The notes under the pieces are model-generated. The model saw nothing but the letters and a program-made list of their open reading frames with translations. It did no database searches and was not told where the DNA came from. A program made the translations under genes and the position numbers. From Apostichopus japonicus (lineage: Eukaryota > Echinodermata > Holothuroidea > Aspidochirotida > Stichopodidae), in the NCBI RefSeq assembly GCF_037975245.1, contig NC_092570.1:389501-453500 (forward strand): a stretch of DNA of 64,000 nt, written 5' to 3'. Shown one piece after another: positions 1 through 11,169 of this stretch; position 1 is the stretch's first letter, and every line of letters starts with the position of its first letter.

Positions 1-1795
1 ATAAAATATCTGGTCATAACACAAAGTGTGTTTTCTGTGTGTGTATTTTCACTCATGGGCTATTCTACTTATTAACCCCACAAGGATTTTTAGTTTACTT
101 CCACTCACCATATATTACTGTATCTTATTTAGCTTTGTGATAAAAAATTGATACAAATGAAGTTTTAAGTGCAATTTTCACAGAATGAATTTGTATTTAC
201 CTCATACTCTCACCAGAAATCACAAAACGAGACCAACTGAAGTAGCTGAATGTTTTGACCCTTGACCTTTGGACCATGCTTATGATGCATTTGTGTGACT
301 TATTGGCCATTCTTGTCTATGGGCTGCATCACATGCCTACTGGATGGTGTCTTAATTGTACAGCATCAGAGGGCTTTGGTAAGTTGCCTGCCAGTGGCAG
401 ACAATAAGACACATGAAAGAGATATATTTACACAGCTGGTTGAAAACCATCTCAATATCTTGTTCCAAACTCTGGACTTAGAGTTGTTTGAATTTAACAA
501 AGGGCCTCAGGGGAGATTTTCACTTTGCTTACCGAGTCTCTCAACCCTTTTAAGAGATTGTTGTAATACTGTAATAAAACTCTTTTCATCATCTTTGTTG
601 GTACTTGATGCTTGGGTGGTATACATCAGGTCCGAAAATAATTCTTGGTACTGCAACAGAAACTTACAGCCTGTGCCACTAGTACAGTACAGTACTTGCT
701 TTACTGCCCTTAAAATACATGTATTTGTTATCGGCAGCAACAACTATACCATTCCCCTTTAGTCATGTTGTTGTATATGCCTTCATAACGATTTCAATCA
801 ATACACTTTGACTTTCTTAAATCAGACATCTGAGGATATAGATGCTATATTATAAGCAGGAAAACATTGATAGATTCCTGCCTGTCTTTATAGAGAAGTA
901 GATTTGGTCAAAACGTTTTGTATCCAAAGACAAATTTTACTGTGTGGTCGGATGTCAAGCAAAAAGCAAAGTGATGGAGTACAGTAACAGCTAGCGATTG
1001 GTAGGTACAGTAGCTTATGATATGTTTGCCTGAAGTTTGAGTGGTGGCATTTTAGAATCATAAAAAAGATGTTCCTTACTTTCCACTGACGATGGGATAT
1101 TTCTTACAGAAATATTAATTGTACTTCTATAGAAGAACATCAATTGGAATAATTCTGAGGCTGAGAGGAAAGCCATTTAAGGGCCCCAGCCAATATCAGC
1201 ACAATTGTGATACTCTTAAATAAAATTATTTTCCCATCAATTTATTCATTCATCTCGTCTGGGTATTTTGTCTTGAGGTGGAAAGGAGGTTGGATTTGTA
1301 TTTTACCACATCAATGGCAAACAGATGCTCTACGGGTCAATATATTGTATTATGTCATATCATATTACATCATGTTATACTATTCATCACTGCTTTTTCT
1401 AACATCAGTTTTAGGCCTCATGTTGTAACGTCAGGCCTCATCACACTTTTAATCATTCCACCTTCTATAAAAACATGATATTGTCAATTTTGTTCATAAA
1501 AGCATCATACCATTTTTTGATATCTATGGCTCTACAGGAGATAGAAAGGTAGAGTGGGACTATATAAATGAGGAATACATGCAATTTATGAGCACAAACA
1601 CTATACAATTACCTTGCTGCCCATTGGCATTACTGCAGTAGAATGTTTCATCAAAATGGTCTACCAGTCAAAAGCCGGCGCTATTTCCCATGATTAAAGC
1701 ACACAACAAGTATCTTGGACTCTCTTAAACTTTCCATCCAGCTTACCAACCTTCTATTCTCTTCCACATTTCTTTGCATCTGACTTCTCATCCAG
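1..1795. other. Upstream flank or intron of IL1R-like A
   Basis: No coding exon could be supported here. The first Ig exon that follows starts in phase 1, so an upstream signal-peptide exon ending with one extra base is required. I searched for an ATG followed by a hydrophobic stretch and a GT donor in that phase and found nothing convincing. In the paralogue B this exon lies only about 490 bp upstream of the first Ig exon. Here it may lie left of the window or be too diverged to see. Confidence 0.5.
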
Positions 1796-2092
1796 GACCT
1801 TTAGAATTCTTTGACGGAGACTGCTGTAAGGACATAATTTGCCATACCCTGACTACCGAAGTTTTATGCATTTCTTGTTCAGCCACCAACCTTTGCTCAG
1901 TAAGATGGTTCAAAGATGATGAGCTGTTTACTCCGCCTAGTTTAGATGGGGCCGTCTACAGTAATGCTGATGGAAGTATACTTCAAATAGATCCCCAGAC
2001 TCCCAGTTTGTCCTACGTAGGGAAGTACACATGCAAAGTATGTAACAGAACACACACTGTGGAAAAGACATTCTATGTACAAGGTATAGAGG
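1796..2092 (+). CDS. IL1R-like A, Ig domain 1 exon
   Basis: Preceded by a pyrimidine-rich tract ending TCATCCAG and followed by the GTAAGT donor; 2+294+1 bases, phase 1 on both sides. It encodes GPLEFFDGDCC..., the Ig cysteine pair and the WFKDD core. It aligns with the B exon, which starts GPLEFIATSPGCC. Confidence 0.85.
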
Positions 2093-5000
2093 GTAAGTTC
2101 AAGTGAAATTTAGGATGATTTAGAATAACTTAAATGAAAGTAGTGCAACACACATCAGATGATTCAGTTACTTTCAAAAGCTAAGGAATGATCAAACATT
2201 TAGTTCATGCCTCACATAACTGCATCCTGACAACAAATGTAAATGTCAAGAACAGACTATATTGATTGCAAAATAATAATGAATAATATGCCAAATGAGC
2301 AAGTTGTTACATAAAACACAAATGATGAAGAATAAACATCCGTATCCGTGTCAGTGTATCCATGTCAGTATTTATTGCAAATAAATCTCATCAAGTGCAA
2401 AACTGCTGTATAAAATGTGTCTATGTATAGCAATTGTAGAGGTACTTCTTCAATGTTGTTATAGTAGTCAAGTCTTTTGACAATAGCTTATCTGTCTTGA
2501 TTTATGATGACAGAACCTCCATATACAGACCCCCCTTTAGAATGTCGGATCAGTAGCTGCAGTGACCAGCAGGAGAATTTGGGTGATAATGCTACCTTTG
2601 TCTGTTCATTCTGCGCCCAAGAGAAAACAAATGAGTTGAAGATGGACTGGCAGAAAATGGAGGATGGTAACTGGACATCTGTCACCGATTTAAACATCAC
2701 AGGAACTATGTTTACAACTTGGAAATCAAATGTCAGCCAAGAGCTATGGTAAGCAACTTGAAATATTATCCGATATTAAATGTAGCCAAATCCTTGTTAT
2801 TCTCAGCTTATAAGTCTTCATTCTGCAATAAGTAATCTGGAATTTACAAAACCAAATCTCTCCATCTCCAAAGTGTGAATTACAGATTTACAGCTTTTTT
2901 TCACGATTTCACTCTTTAACATGCAGTGTTTCAACCGTTTGTGCAGAGTTCTTTCTGGTTATTACTAATGTAACAATAAAAACTTATGGATCATACAGAT
3001 TGGTTACTTACGTGGAATCAACAAACCAGTCCAGTGCAACCAACCCTCTACAGCTCCTTCAAGGTAAGTATGGTATCCTTGTTCTTAGCATTATGTAACT
3101 ACAAAGATGTGGGAAAACATTCAAGTACTTTGAAACATTTATATTTAAGAAATCAAAGACATTTGCCACCTTATGCCATATCTATTCACAGTGATAACAG
3201 CTGGAGAACTGTGCGACCTTTAGGCCATTGACAGGATTCCAATTGAAACAACTGTTTATTATACCACCAAAACAAGACTATTTATTTGTGCTTTGATTTG
3301 TAATGGACTCTCATGGAACTCTCTTTTACCATTTATTACACAGAGAAGGCTAGTAATATTTAGCTGTGACAACATGCATGTTCAGCCCCACAAGTTTGGG
3401 CCAAAAGTCACAAGAATACAGCCTTTAGTTGTTGAAAGTTCTCTAAATAATGTCATTTTCCACAGATATCAATTAATGACAAATTGTCACTCTAAATTCT
3501 TTATAGTTAATTTTGGTATTACTGTTTATTTCTTCTTTATGTTTGCCAGGCCCTGGAGTTTCTGATGTGACCATAACAGTAGTCATTTCAATTGCTGGTG
3601 TTACAGTTGTAATATTGCTGATCATTCTCCTTTGGCATGCCATAAATCTTGAAGTTAGACTATTTCTCAAGGACAGATTTGGTACAGTGGAAGAAAAAGG
3701 TAAACTTGCACCTGTCAGTGATAAATAGATACATCTTCACAAGTATTGTGAAAAATATCAAATAAATCTCATTTTTATTATTTAACATTTGTATTAATAG
3801 ATGTATATTTATGTATTAACTTATAAAGGGAAAGTGCATTCAGCCACGCTGTACCAAAAAATAATAATAAGTACATACAGTACAAAAAGTTCATACAGTC
3901 CAGAAATGTCTAAATAAAATGCTTTCTTAAAGAGGTGAGTTTTTAATTCACGCTTGAATTGTTCAAAACTATGAATATTTTGAAGAAAATCAGGTAAGCT
4001 ATTGCAAGTCATTGGGCTGTGACGGGAAACGATCTGTCTTTAACTGTTTATTTTAGTTACTGGAATATGAAGGACAATGCCCAAGTCAGTAGATAAAGAA
4101 CGTAAACCTGGACGAGCTTTGCGAATATTGATAAGTTCTGTTAAGTAAGGAGGAGCTAGATCATGAAGACATTTGATTGGGAGCCAATTAGAGTGAGCAG
4201 AGAGATGTACACGAGAAAAGAAATAAAAAGATAAAAAGTCCTCATAAGCATTAAACCCAGATGAACATCAAACTTGTCCATGCATTCTAACATCAAATAA
4301 CATGTATCGTCGAAATCAACTCCAGATCTGCTCCAAATCAAAACTCCAAATATGTGTAACTTAATTTCATTAAAAGTTAATCAAATCCCTCATATCAGTA
4401 TTCCAGGCCTACAGCCTCATTTACATATTAAACCTTAGACTTCCCTTCCAGCTGATTGCAACTCTGTGAGGAATCAATTTTCCATACACTGTAGATCATT
4501 CGAAACCACCCATATCAGTCCCGGTAGTATTTTTGTATAGATGCTTTTAATTTTGAGAAATTACCATTTTATAATCGGTTAGTCAATTAAAGAATATATA
4601 GTCTAACACACAGATCAACTAAAAAAAAACTTGCAATCTCACCAAAACTGAGTAAACAACTCTTACATAATTATCTCTTCTCATCAGGTCAAAGAAGCCA
4701 CGATGCTTTTGTAGCATACGACAGCTCGTCAGAAGAAGACAGAGCTTTTGTTCTAGAATTCATCCGTCCTAAGTTAATGGCATGCGGCTACGTTGTTTAT
4801 GTGAAGGACATTGATGTAAATGGTGGTGCTTGTGAGTATCAGACAGAACAACTGAGAAAACGGTTGATTGTTCCAGTAATTACCACCAACTTGAAAGTAC
4901 CAACAGTTGTTAACAGTCTATTCTGAATATTCTGTTGTAAATAAGCATAATCAGTAGAACAATGATAAGTGATGGTGGTTAATTTAAGTGCTCCGATATG

Positions 5001-6328
5001 ATGATGATAAGATCTAGGAAATCATATTGTCACAATCCCATCAGAACTGCAATTATACAAGTCAAACTGAGTTTTAATATATTTCCGCACAATATAAATG
5101 GTGTGAAGGCTTTCACATGCAGCCCCCATATACAAATACTGTAATTAGACTGACGGACCAATATAGAGTACCAAACAAAGATTTGATACCAGGAAATTAA
5201 CTTTTGATAATACATGTTCAGTAAATGACATTGAAATTTGCATATATAGGAGAGTAAAGTTTTAGCATTCTTTATGTTTTTATTGAAGTCATTCCAGAGA
5301 ATGACACCTCTTTCTATAAAATGGTGACGAGATATTTACACTGGTGGTAAGATTCGAACACAAATTATTTAAAATATGTGTTGTACTTGTGATTATCTCA
5401 GTTTAACTGATTTTCAGAGTTGTGTGGTGACACATCTATACTGGAACATAGAGCATTTGTAAATATCAAATATATTCAATACTTTTAGATTCGAGAAAAG
5501 TAGTGTAGTGTGACAAAGGTACTCTAAGTGGTCAAGAATGGAATAGCTTTCTTTTATAAAATTACTGAATGATAACAACAAGTTTGGAAGAAGTTTCCCG
5601 AAGTAATTAGGACAACTTTGAGGTAATTAGGGAATCATAAACTGTTTTAAGACTCACCTAGTAGGACTGTCCCTGAGCTTTGTATGGTTTTGATCAAGAT
5701 CATTAATGATGTCAAATGTTGCTCATCTGAACCGAAATTTAACGAGGAAATAAGCTGCTGGTTATGGCTGTCTTTGTACCATTGATAAATCTGTTACAAG
5801 GCTTAAATATAGACAAACCTTACTTAATTAATGAATTATAGAGACAAACCTTACTTAATTAATGAATTATAGAGACAAACCTTACTTAATTAATGAATAG
5901 CAGAACTTCAAGGTTCCAGATTCTCTTACTGATCTCTAATGAATCTCTCAACAGCTTTTGCAGAAGAGATTTTAGAAGCAGTAGAAGTGAGCCTGCGTTG
6001 TGTGCTGGTAATCTCACCAACATTTATGTCCTCACGCCTGATGGGACTTCAAGTAAACGCTGCGTTGGACCAGATGACAGAGCATCAGACAAAGATTATA
6101 CCCATCCTCTTTGGAGATATCAAAGAGAAAAAGTGGCAACAAATCAAAGGCCTGTCAGCTCTCCTGGCCATCTTGAGATGTATTCACTACAAAGAAGGTA
6201 AAACCAACAGAAACAAATTTATGAAACGTCTTCTGCTACGCATGCCGAAAAGGTCCAAGCGAGAGCGCACCTCAGATATTCTGCTCAACTCAACGAGCGA
6301 CACCACCCCCCTGACTCCAGATTTATAG
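1796..6328 (+). CDS. IL-1 receptor-like Ig-TIR receptor A (six exons, 5' exon missing)
   Basis: Coding exons are 1796-2092, 2514-2748, 2927-3063, 3550-3699, 4688-4831 and 5955-6328, with junction phases 1, 2, 1, 1, 1 all matching. The 444 readable residues give Ig domain 1 (CISC...WFKDD...GKYTCKV), Ig domain 2 split over two exons, one TM helix (about 20 residues, ITVVISIAGVTVVILLIILL), and a TIR domain. TIR box 1 is DAFVAYDS. Box 2 is reduced to KDID..GG, and the FW of box 3 is FM (KFMKRLLLRMP). By family this is a type I membrane receptor whose TIR would recruit MyD88-like adaptors; the ligand is unknown. It has two Ig domains, not the three usual for vertebrate IL-1R. It is paralogous to the minus-strand gene at 46275-52382, with an identical intron pattern. 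A LINE remnant sits in the TM-to-TIR intron. A possible AATAAA lies about 240 bp after the stop. Confidence 0.85.
2514..2748 (+). CDS. IL1R-like A, Ig domain 2 first half
   Basis: Acceptor GATGACAG, donor GTAAGC. Phase 1 in, phase 2 out. It encodes LECRISSC...NATFVCSFCAQ...LKMDWQKM, the first half of an Ig fold with N-glycosylation sequons. A second in-frame acceptor 15 bases downstream (TATACAG) would remove five residues (EPPYT) and cannot be excluded. Confidence 0.8.
2927..3063 (+). CDS. IL1R-like A, Ig domain 2 second half
   Basis: The acceptor TTTAACATGCAG is the one that gives phase 2 and an open frame. The nearer GTGCAG at 2946 would create a stop at the junction. It encodes EFFLVITNVTIKTYGSYRLV, matching SFLYIDVVTEETYGLYKVF in paralogue B. 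Donor GTAAGT, phase 1. Confidence 0.8.
3550..3699 (+). CDS. IL1R-like A, transmembrane exon
   Basis: Acceptor TTTGCCAG, donor GTAAAC, phase 1 at both ends, 150 bp. It encodes a short stalk, one hydrophobic helix, and a juxtamembrane LEVRLFLKDRFGTVEEKG. The last part matches LDVRLFIRDRFGETENKG of paralogue B. Confidence 0.88.
3821..4200 (-). mobile_element. LINE reverse-transcriptase 3' remnant
   Basis: The minus strand reads WLPIKCLHDLAPPYLTELIN, then CNSLPDFLQNIHSFEQFKRE and LKTHLFKKAF. This is the typical extreme C-terminus of non-LTR ORF2 proteins (NSLP...FK..LKT.LF). A stop interrupts it and the upstream part is absent, so it is a dead 5'-truncated copy. It lies antisense in the intron between the TM and first TIR exons of receptor A. 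Confidence 0.65.
4688..4831 (+). CDS. IL1R-like A, TIR exon 1 (boxes 1 and 2)
   Basis: Acceptor TTCTCATCAG, donor GTGAGT, 144 bp, phase 1 at both ends. The length is identical to the paralogous exon at 47631-47774. It encodes SHDAFVAYDSSSEEDRAFV, then a helix, YVVYVKDIDVNGG and the start of the box 2 loop. Confidence 0.88.
5811..5898 (+). repeat. 31-bp tandem repeat, about 2.9 copies
   Basis: The unit is AGACAAACCTTACTTAATTA plus 11 bases ending in TATAG, nearly perfect. It ends about 55 bp before the 3' splice site of the last TIR exon. Confidence 0.9.
5955..6328 (+). CDS. IL1R-like A, terminal TIR exon
   Basis: The acceptor TCTCAACAG gives phase 1. The alternative TTTTGCAG six bases on would make a junction stop. 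It encodes AEEILEAVEVSLRCVLVISP, TKIIPILFGDI, then the box 3 region KFMKRLLLRMP and a Ser/Thr-rich tail ending SDTTPLTPDL before TAG. Confidence 0.87.
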
Positions 6329-9300
6329 CCAATGATTGATGAATCGATAAGAAAGGGCAGATCTGTAAGACTTGATCTTTGATTCATTTCTTGGTATGGC
6401 TAAAGAAGCTGTAAAGTGGTCCTCTGGATTCTATGTTAGACACACTCAGTTGACTTCAATCCTGACATCTTGTGTCATTTCCTTTCGGTGCTAACAGGTT
6501 TAAGAGAATCATGGTATAATAAGGTACTTTGTGTGCCCAATACTTAATGCCTTTGGCAAAGAGTGAACTAATAAATAGGCTAGGGGTGTGAAAGGCTGGA
6601 AATAATGACACATACTCAGGTTTGCAAGGACACACCAAAGAGACTGTATAATATCAAGAACTCTACTCAAACATGTGGGCTAGTTCCTTGCATACAATTA
6701 ATGACACAACAGTTTTGCATGGGCCTTATCTGAATCCAAGAAAGTGTATGGAACCTTATTGGCCTTACAACAGGACTCTGGGTTGGATTTATTCATGACA
6801 TAGCAGGTTTATGCATTATAAATTGATAACATCTGATATTGGCATTAGATATAAACGTGAATGTCTCTCAGTTTAATAGCACTCTTCTGCCATTGTGAGA
6901 ACAATTGAGACTTCGACCAACGTTTGCAAACAGTTTCGATGTCCCAACAGAATATGGTAACATATTATAATTTCCTTTTTGGCTAAATTGCTGTCACTTA
7001 GATATAAATGGTGCTTTAACTTGATACTGCCAATATTGCAGCAAGTTACTCATGTTTAGGGATTACTGAAATTGATGGAATGTCAGACAGTAATGCTGTA
7101 AATGTAATTGATAGGATGCTAGGAACAAAGCTATCATGTATGAATAGTAAACATGTTGTGTAATGTATATTTGGGTTGCACAGAAATATGTTTGTTCCAC
7201 TTACAAAAATGTTAATTTTGTCTAAGAACAGAGAAACTGTGTGGTTTGTATCAAAAGACAACAAAAGACTGCCAGAAACGAAAGACAACGAAGACTGAAA
7301 CAAAAAACTGAAACAAAAGACTGAAACAAAAGACTGCCAGTCAGTTTGAATACCCACACATTTTGTGATTTGTTTTGTGTTTTGCAGAAGTATAAATCAA
7401 TATATATGTTTCTTTTCTTACTGCATAAAATCAGTAATTATTTTTGGCAAGTTGGGGGAAGGGGGCAGCATGTGGCACCTAAATTAATTTGCTTTTGTTC
7501 AAGGGAAATTATACAGCTTTCGAGAAACCCATGTTAGAACACTTTGTGAAGTCTTTACGTCATAGATTTTGAACTTTGATTGCAGTTCCTGACGATGTGT
7601 CAATTTAAGGTAAAGCTTTCGACAGCGGGCTGGGATGGAGGGATAGGAATGTGAATCTGAATGTGAATTAGAAGGGCCCTATTGTTTCCTGTGGAGGTCA
7701 AATGTCATCTGAGGTAAAAAGTCTGAAAACCTTGTAAACATGATAACTCAAACCCAGTAAGGTGGATGAAATTCATATATAGTATGTGGATGCACCGTAA
7801 CTAGGGCAAGAACCAGATTGTTTTCTGCAGCGGTCAAAGGTCATTTTAGTTCACCAGATGCCAAAGTGTTTCGACAAGGAAGTTATTTACCTTTGCAATT
7901 TTGTCAAGTTATCTGGAACTCTTTTCTGATGAACTTGACTTTAGGACATATTTTCCTCAGTTGCTCAATCAATCAGGTGATTCCATATATATATACTATT
8001 ATATAGCCGAAGGAATCACAATGCCTATGCTACAAAGAAATATTTTATATCACACATATATACTTTATTTTCACTTGCATTTCTGTAACTTTTATATTTT
8101 TATACATTAGCGTGCACCAACGATATTATCAGAAAGCAAAAAGCATGTACAGTTAGATACATATTAAATATATAGTATATACATATATCATTCCATTATT
8201 GTTTATTACCTTGCCAATATTTTGTTAACATGTGCTTACTTATGTTTATATAGTACTTATTATGTCATTGCCAATATTGAATCAAATTCTTGCCATTGAA
8301 TAATGAATATGCATGATACGTGAGAAACTTATCATTTATTTAAATCAAAAAAGAATACAAAATCACTATTTGTTTAAGCTTAGATAACAATAAATACATT
8401 CTTATTTAGTTTATTCTATAGTTACAGATTAAATATCATTGTAATATTTGATATACTGTTTCAAAGTGTCACATTTGCTTTCCTCATTTTTTCTTCTTAT
8501 TTGTGTTATTTTAATCCATTTTTGCACCAAATTAAGTTTACAAAGAGTATCCTTCTGACAAACTTCTTGTATGTTAAGTTCCTTTTCAATAATTTTCCAG
8601 AAATTTGGTTTTGTTTTAAGTTGAACCTGTTAAGATCTCTGTTTTTTTTTTAACAGGTTGGAACTTGGTTGCATTCTGACCTAGCCATGTCATGCTCATG
8701 TAATTTGGTCCATCTTATTCCAAATTGTCAGAATTGTTTAATTTTAGAAAAAATAGTTTCTGTCCTCACCCTCCCCCACCCACCCCCCCCCCCTCCCCCG
8801 TCAGAAAAAGTATTCAGCTCCCCTAACAAGAAGTTATGCCAATGTTACCCCATATTGGTTGCTTCATCGTAGAAACCTACTATTTAAATCGATTGCAGAA
8901 TTTTGGTTTTGGTTTTGCGTTGATCAAAAGCCTTGCCTCCTATTTCATACTTTGTGAGGTTCTCTTGGACCTAGTCTTTCTGTAAATATTGTTGAGTATT
9001 TTCAAACCAGATTGTAAGTAAAACAGCCCAAGGTACCACTTTCATTTTGCATGCTAATCATTCGTAGTAAAAGACAGTACCAATCTTTCCTTTCTTTTAA
9101 TGTATTTCTTCCTTTTATTTTGGGGTTTTTAATCCATTATACCAAGTTCGTCTGTTGTCGTTCTATCTGAAATATTAACTTTCTGTAAATATTCTGTTGT
9201 AATACTCAAGACAAGTTAAGAAGTCTTTAAAGGGAAGGTGTATTCAATTAAAGAGCTAATAAAATGAAGTTGAAAGTAAGTTTGATTTGATCTTAGCATA

Positions 9301-10956
9301 ACTAGATACCTTTTTGTCACTATGGTAATGGTAGTATTAAAAAAAAATTAAATTGTAATTATTAGTGGTAACGCATTTTGAATTGACTCTTACCAATAAG
9401 ACGTTTATTACAATCAAGGCAGATTAACCTTTTGCAGTCATTATAGTTAACATTCCAATATATCTATTTTACAGTCAACCAATACTGCTAGCTGCCTCTA
9501 GACATACTAGAAATAACGAAAAATGGTGACTGTAATATACATTTATTAATAACAAAATATTTTTGGTGCTGTTGATGGGTCTTACAGTTATTTCATCGTT
9601 CTAAACATTGCGGTTAATATACATAGGGGAGCTGAAGTAATATACAGCATTTCATTCACTATGGAACGCCAAAATTGCTTTAGAAATGATTCATGCTAAA
9701 ACTGAATTGTTATTCTGCTTGCCTAATATTGACTGTGATGTCACAATTGATATCTGAGTTTATATGAAAGTTTGTTTTATCTTTCTGCACCCTCTAACAG
9801 GTTTTCGTTGCGATTGGGAGTAATGTTACAAAGTGTGATTAAGGTGACTAAACTGAGTGCGTACATCCAAGGACACTCTTCAAAATATTCATTTTAATTT
9901 CCTAGTCCGTTTTCCATTGTTCATTTTGCTTATAGATATGAAAGTTTAAAAAAGGGTTAATTCTGAGGTGACTAGTTCGAATCTCGCTCTAACCAAAATT
10001 TCTTTCCAAAAAGATGTCAAAGATGTAAAGGTTTTATCACTAAAACGTAGAAACTTAAGAAGTAAGATAACTAATGACATGCTACAAGGAAACAATTAAA
10101 ATGAAGTTAATGAAGTATAGCGTAATATATACACAAAAAGTGAATAAAAGTTAATGGTTAAAATTCACAATTCGTCATCACAATTTAAAAAAAATAACAG
10201 TGTAGAGAGCTATGCCTTGATGTTGAATTAATAATCAATGCTATGCAATAAAACAAATACACATGGTAGTTTATTACGTAATCAAAACCTCTGTCGTACT
10301 TTTCTGGTTGAGTGTCGTTAAGTCATGTGGAAGGGGGAATAATTAAAGGCCTGGGAAGAGTTAAGGGAAGAACAAGGGAGAGTTATTTCCAACCCTATAC
10401 GTGTTATAAGGTAAGTGGTATCTAACACCTGTGTATCAGCCGCCCATCCCCCCCCCCCCGAACCCCTTTTCTCTTCCATCCCTAGCCATGCCACCGAAAT
10501 GTGGGTCCCGAAATCTATTCGGTGGGTCGCAAGATTTCGAAAACAATATTAGACTTTTGAAGCTTGCCGACGGAAATCAATTACCGTAATTTTTTGAATA
10601 ACATTATAAGTCAGTGGTTTTCATGTATTCTTAGCATCGACTTTGAGAGGGTTGAATTCTATTCCGTGGTGGCAGTCAACTTCCTGTCAAAGTTTGATCA
10701 TAGATGAACATTTATTTGACATTGTAGCATGTTTTTTTCCTCTTGCTTCCAATGTAAATTACACACCATATATTATCCCTTGAATAAAACTATAAAAGGT
10801 GCGGATTGAAAAAAAAACTAAATCGAAAACACAAATTTGGAGTGTACATTCATTTCACTGAAGAAGATATTATCTGGTGGGTTTCCCATATTTGAAGTCT
10901 GCAGTCCCATTCCTCTTTTATATGTTAATTGTTATATTCTAATCGGTTCATTTCTA
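6329..10956. other. Intergenic region between receptor A and the adaptor gene
   Basis: No coding exon is supported. It holds the presumed 3' UTRs of two convergent genes. Candidate AATAAA signals are at 6570-6575 (plus, receptor A) and 10711-10716 (minus, adaptor). A short ACTGAAACAAAAG repeat (about four copies) lies at 7290-7345. C-rich runs are at 8770-8800 and 10440-10460. AGTTCGAATCTCG near 9975 resembles a pol III B box, perhaps a decayed SINE, but no A box was found. Confidence 0.5.
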
Positions 10957-11169
10957 CTAGTAAGCTAATTGCCTACACGGAATAGTAAGTAACAGATTTT
11001 TCTCTTTAGTCAGGCTGTTTTTCTTGTAGTAATCCAGCAGGGTCTCAATAGAAAGGAATGTCCGAGTTCGTCCGCAGGAAGATTCGATGTAGAAGCTGGA
11101 TTTATTTACTGCGATTGTAAATTTCCCTAATTGCTCCTGACATTTGACAAGTAAAGTCAAGTACTCTGG
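10957..11169 (-). CDS. Adaptor exon 6, SH2 C-terminal half
   Basis: The acceptor TTGGAATTCCACAG is phase 0. It encodes PEYLTLLVKCQEQLGKFTIA, then FYIESS...FLSIETLLDYYKKNS and LLLTIPCRQLAY, the second half of an SH2 fold ending the protein at TAG. The conserved His of the betaD strand is Phe here. Confidence 0.82.
   Translation of the reverse strand, partial: PEYLTLLVKCQEQLGKFTIAVNKSSFYIESSCGRTRTFLSIETLLDYYKKNSLTKEKNLLLTIPCRQLAY

Noticed and set aside
295..762. A 155-codon frame near the left edge that might be a receptor A upstream exon
   Set aside because: No signal peptide, no Ig motif and no donor giving phase 1.
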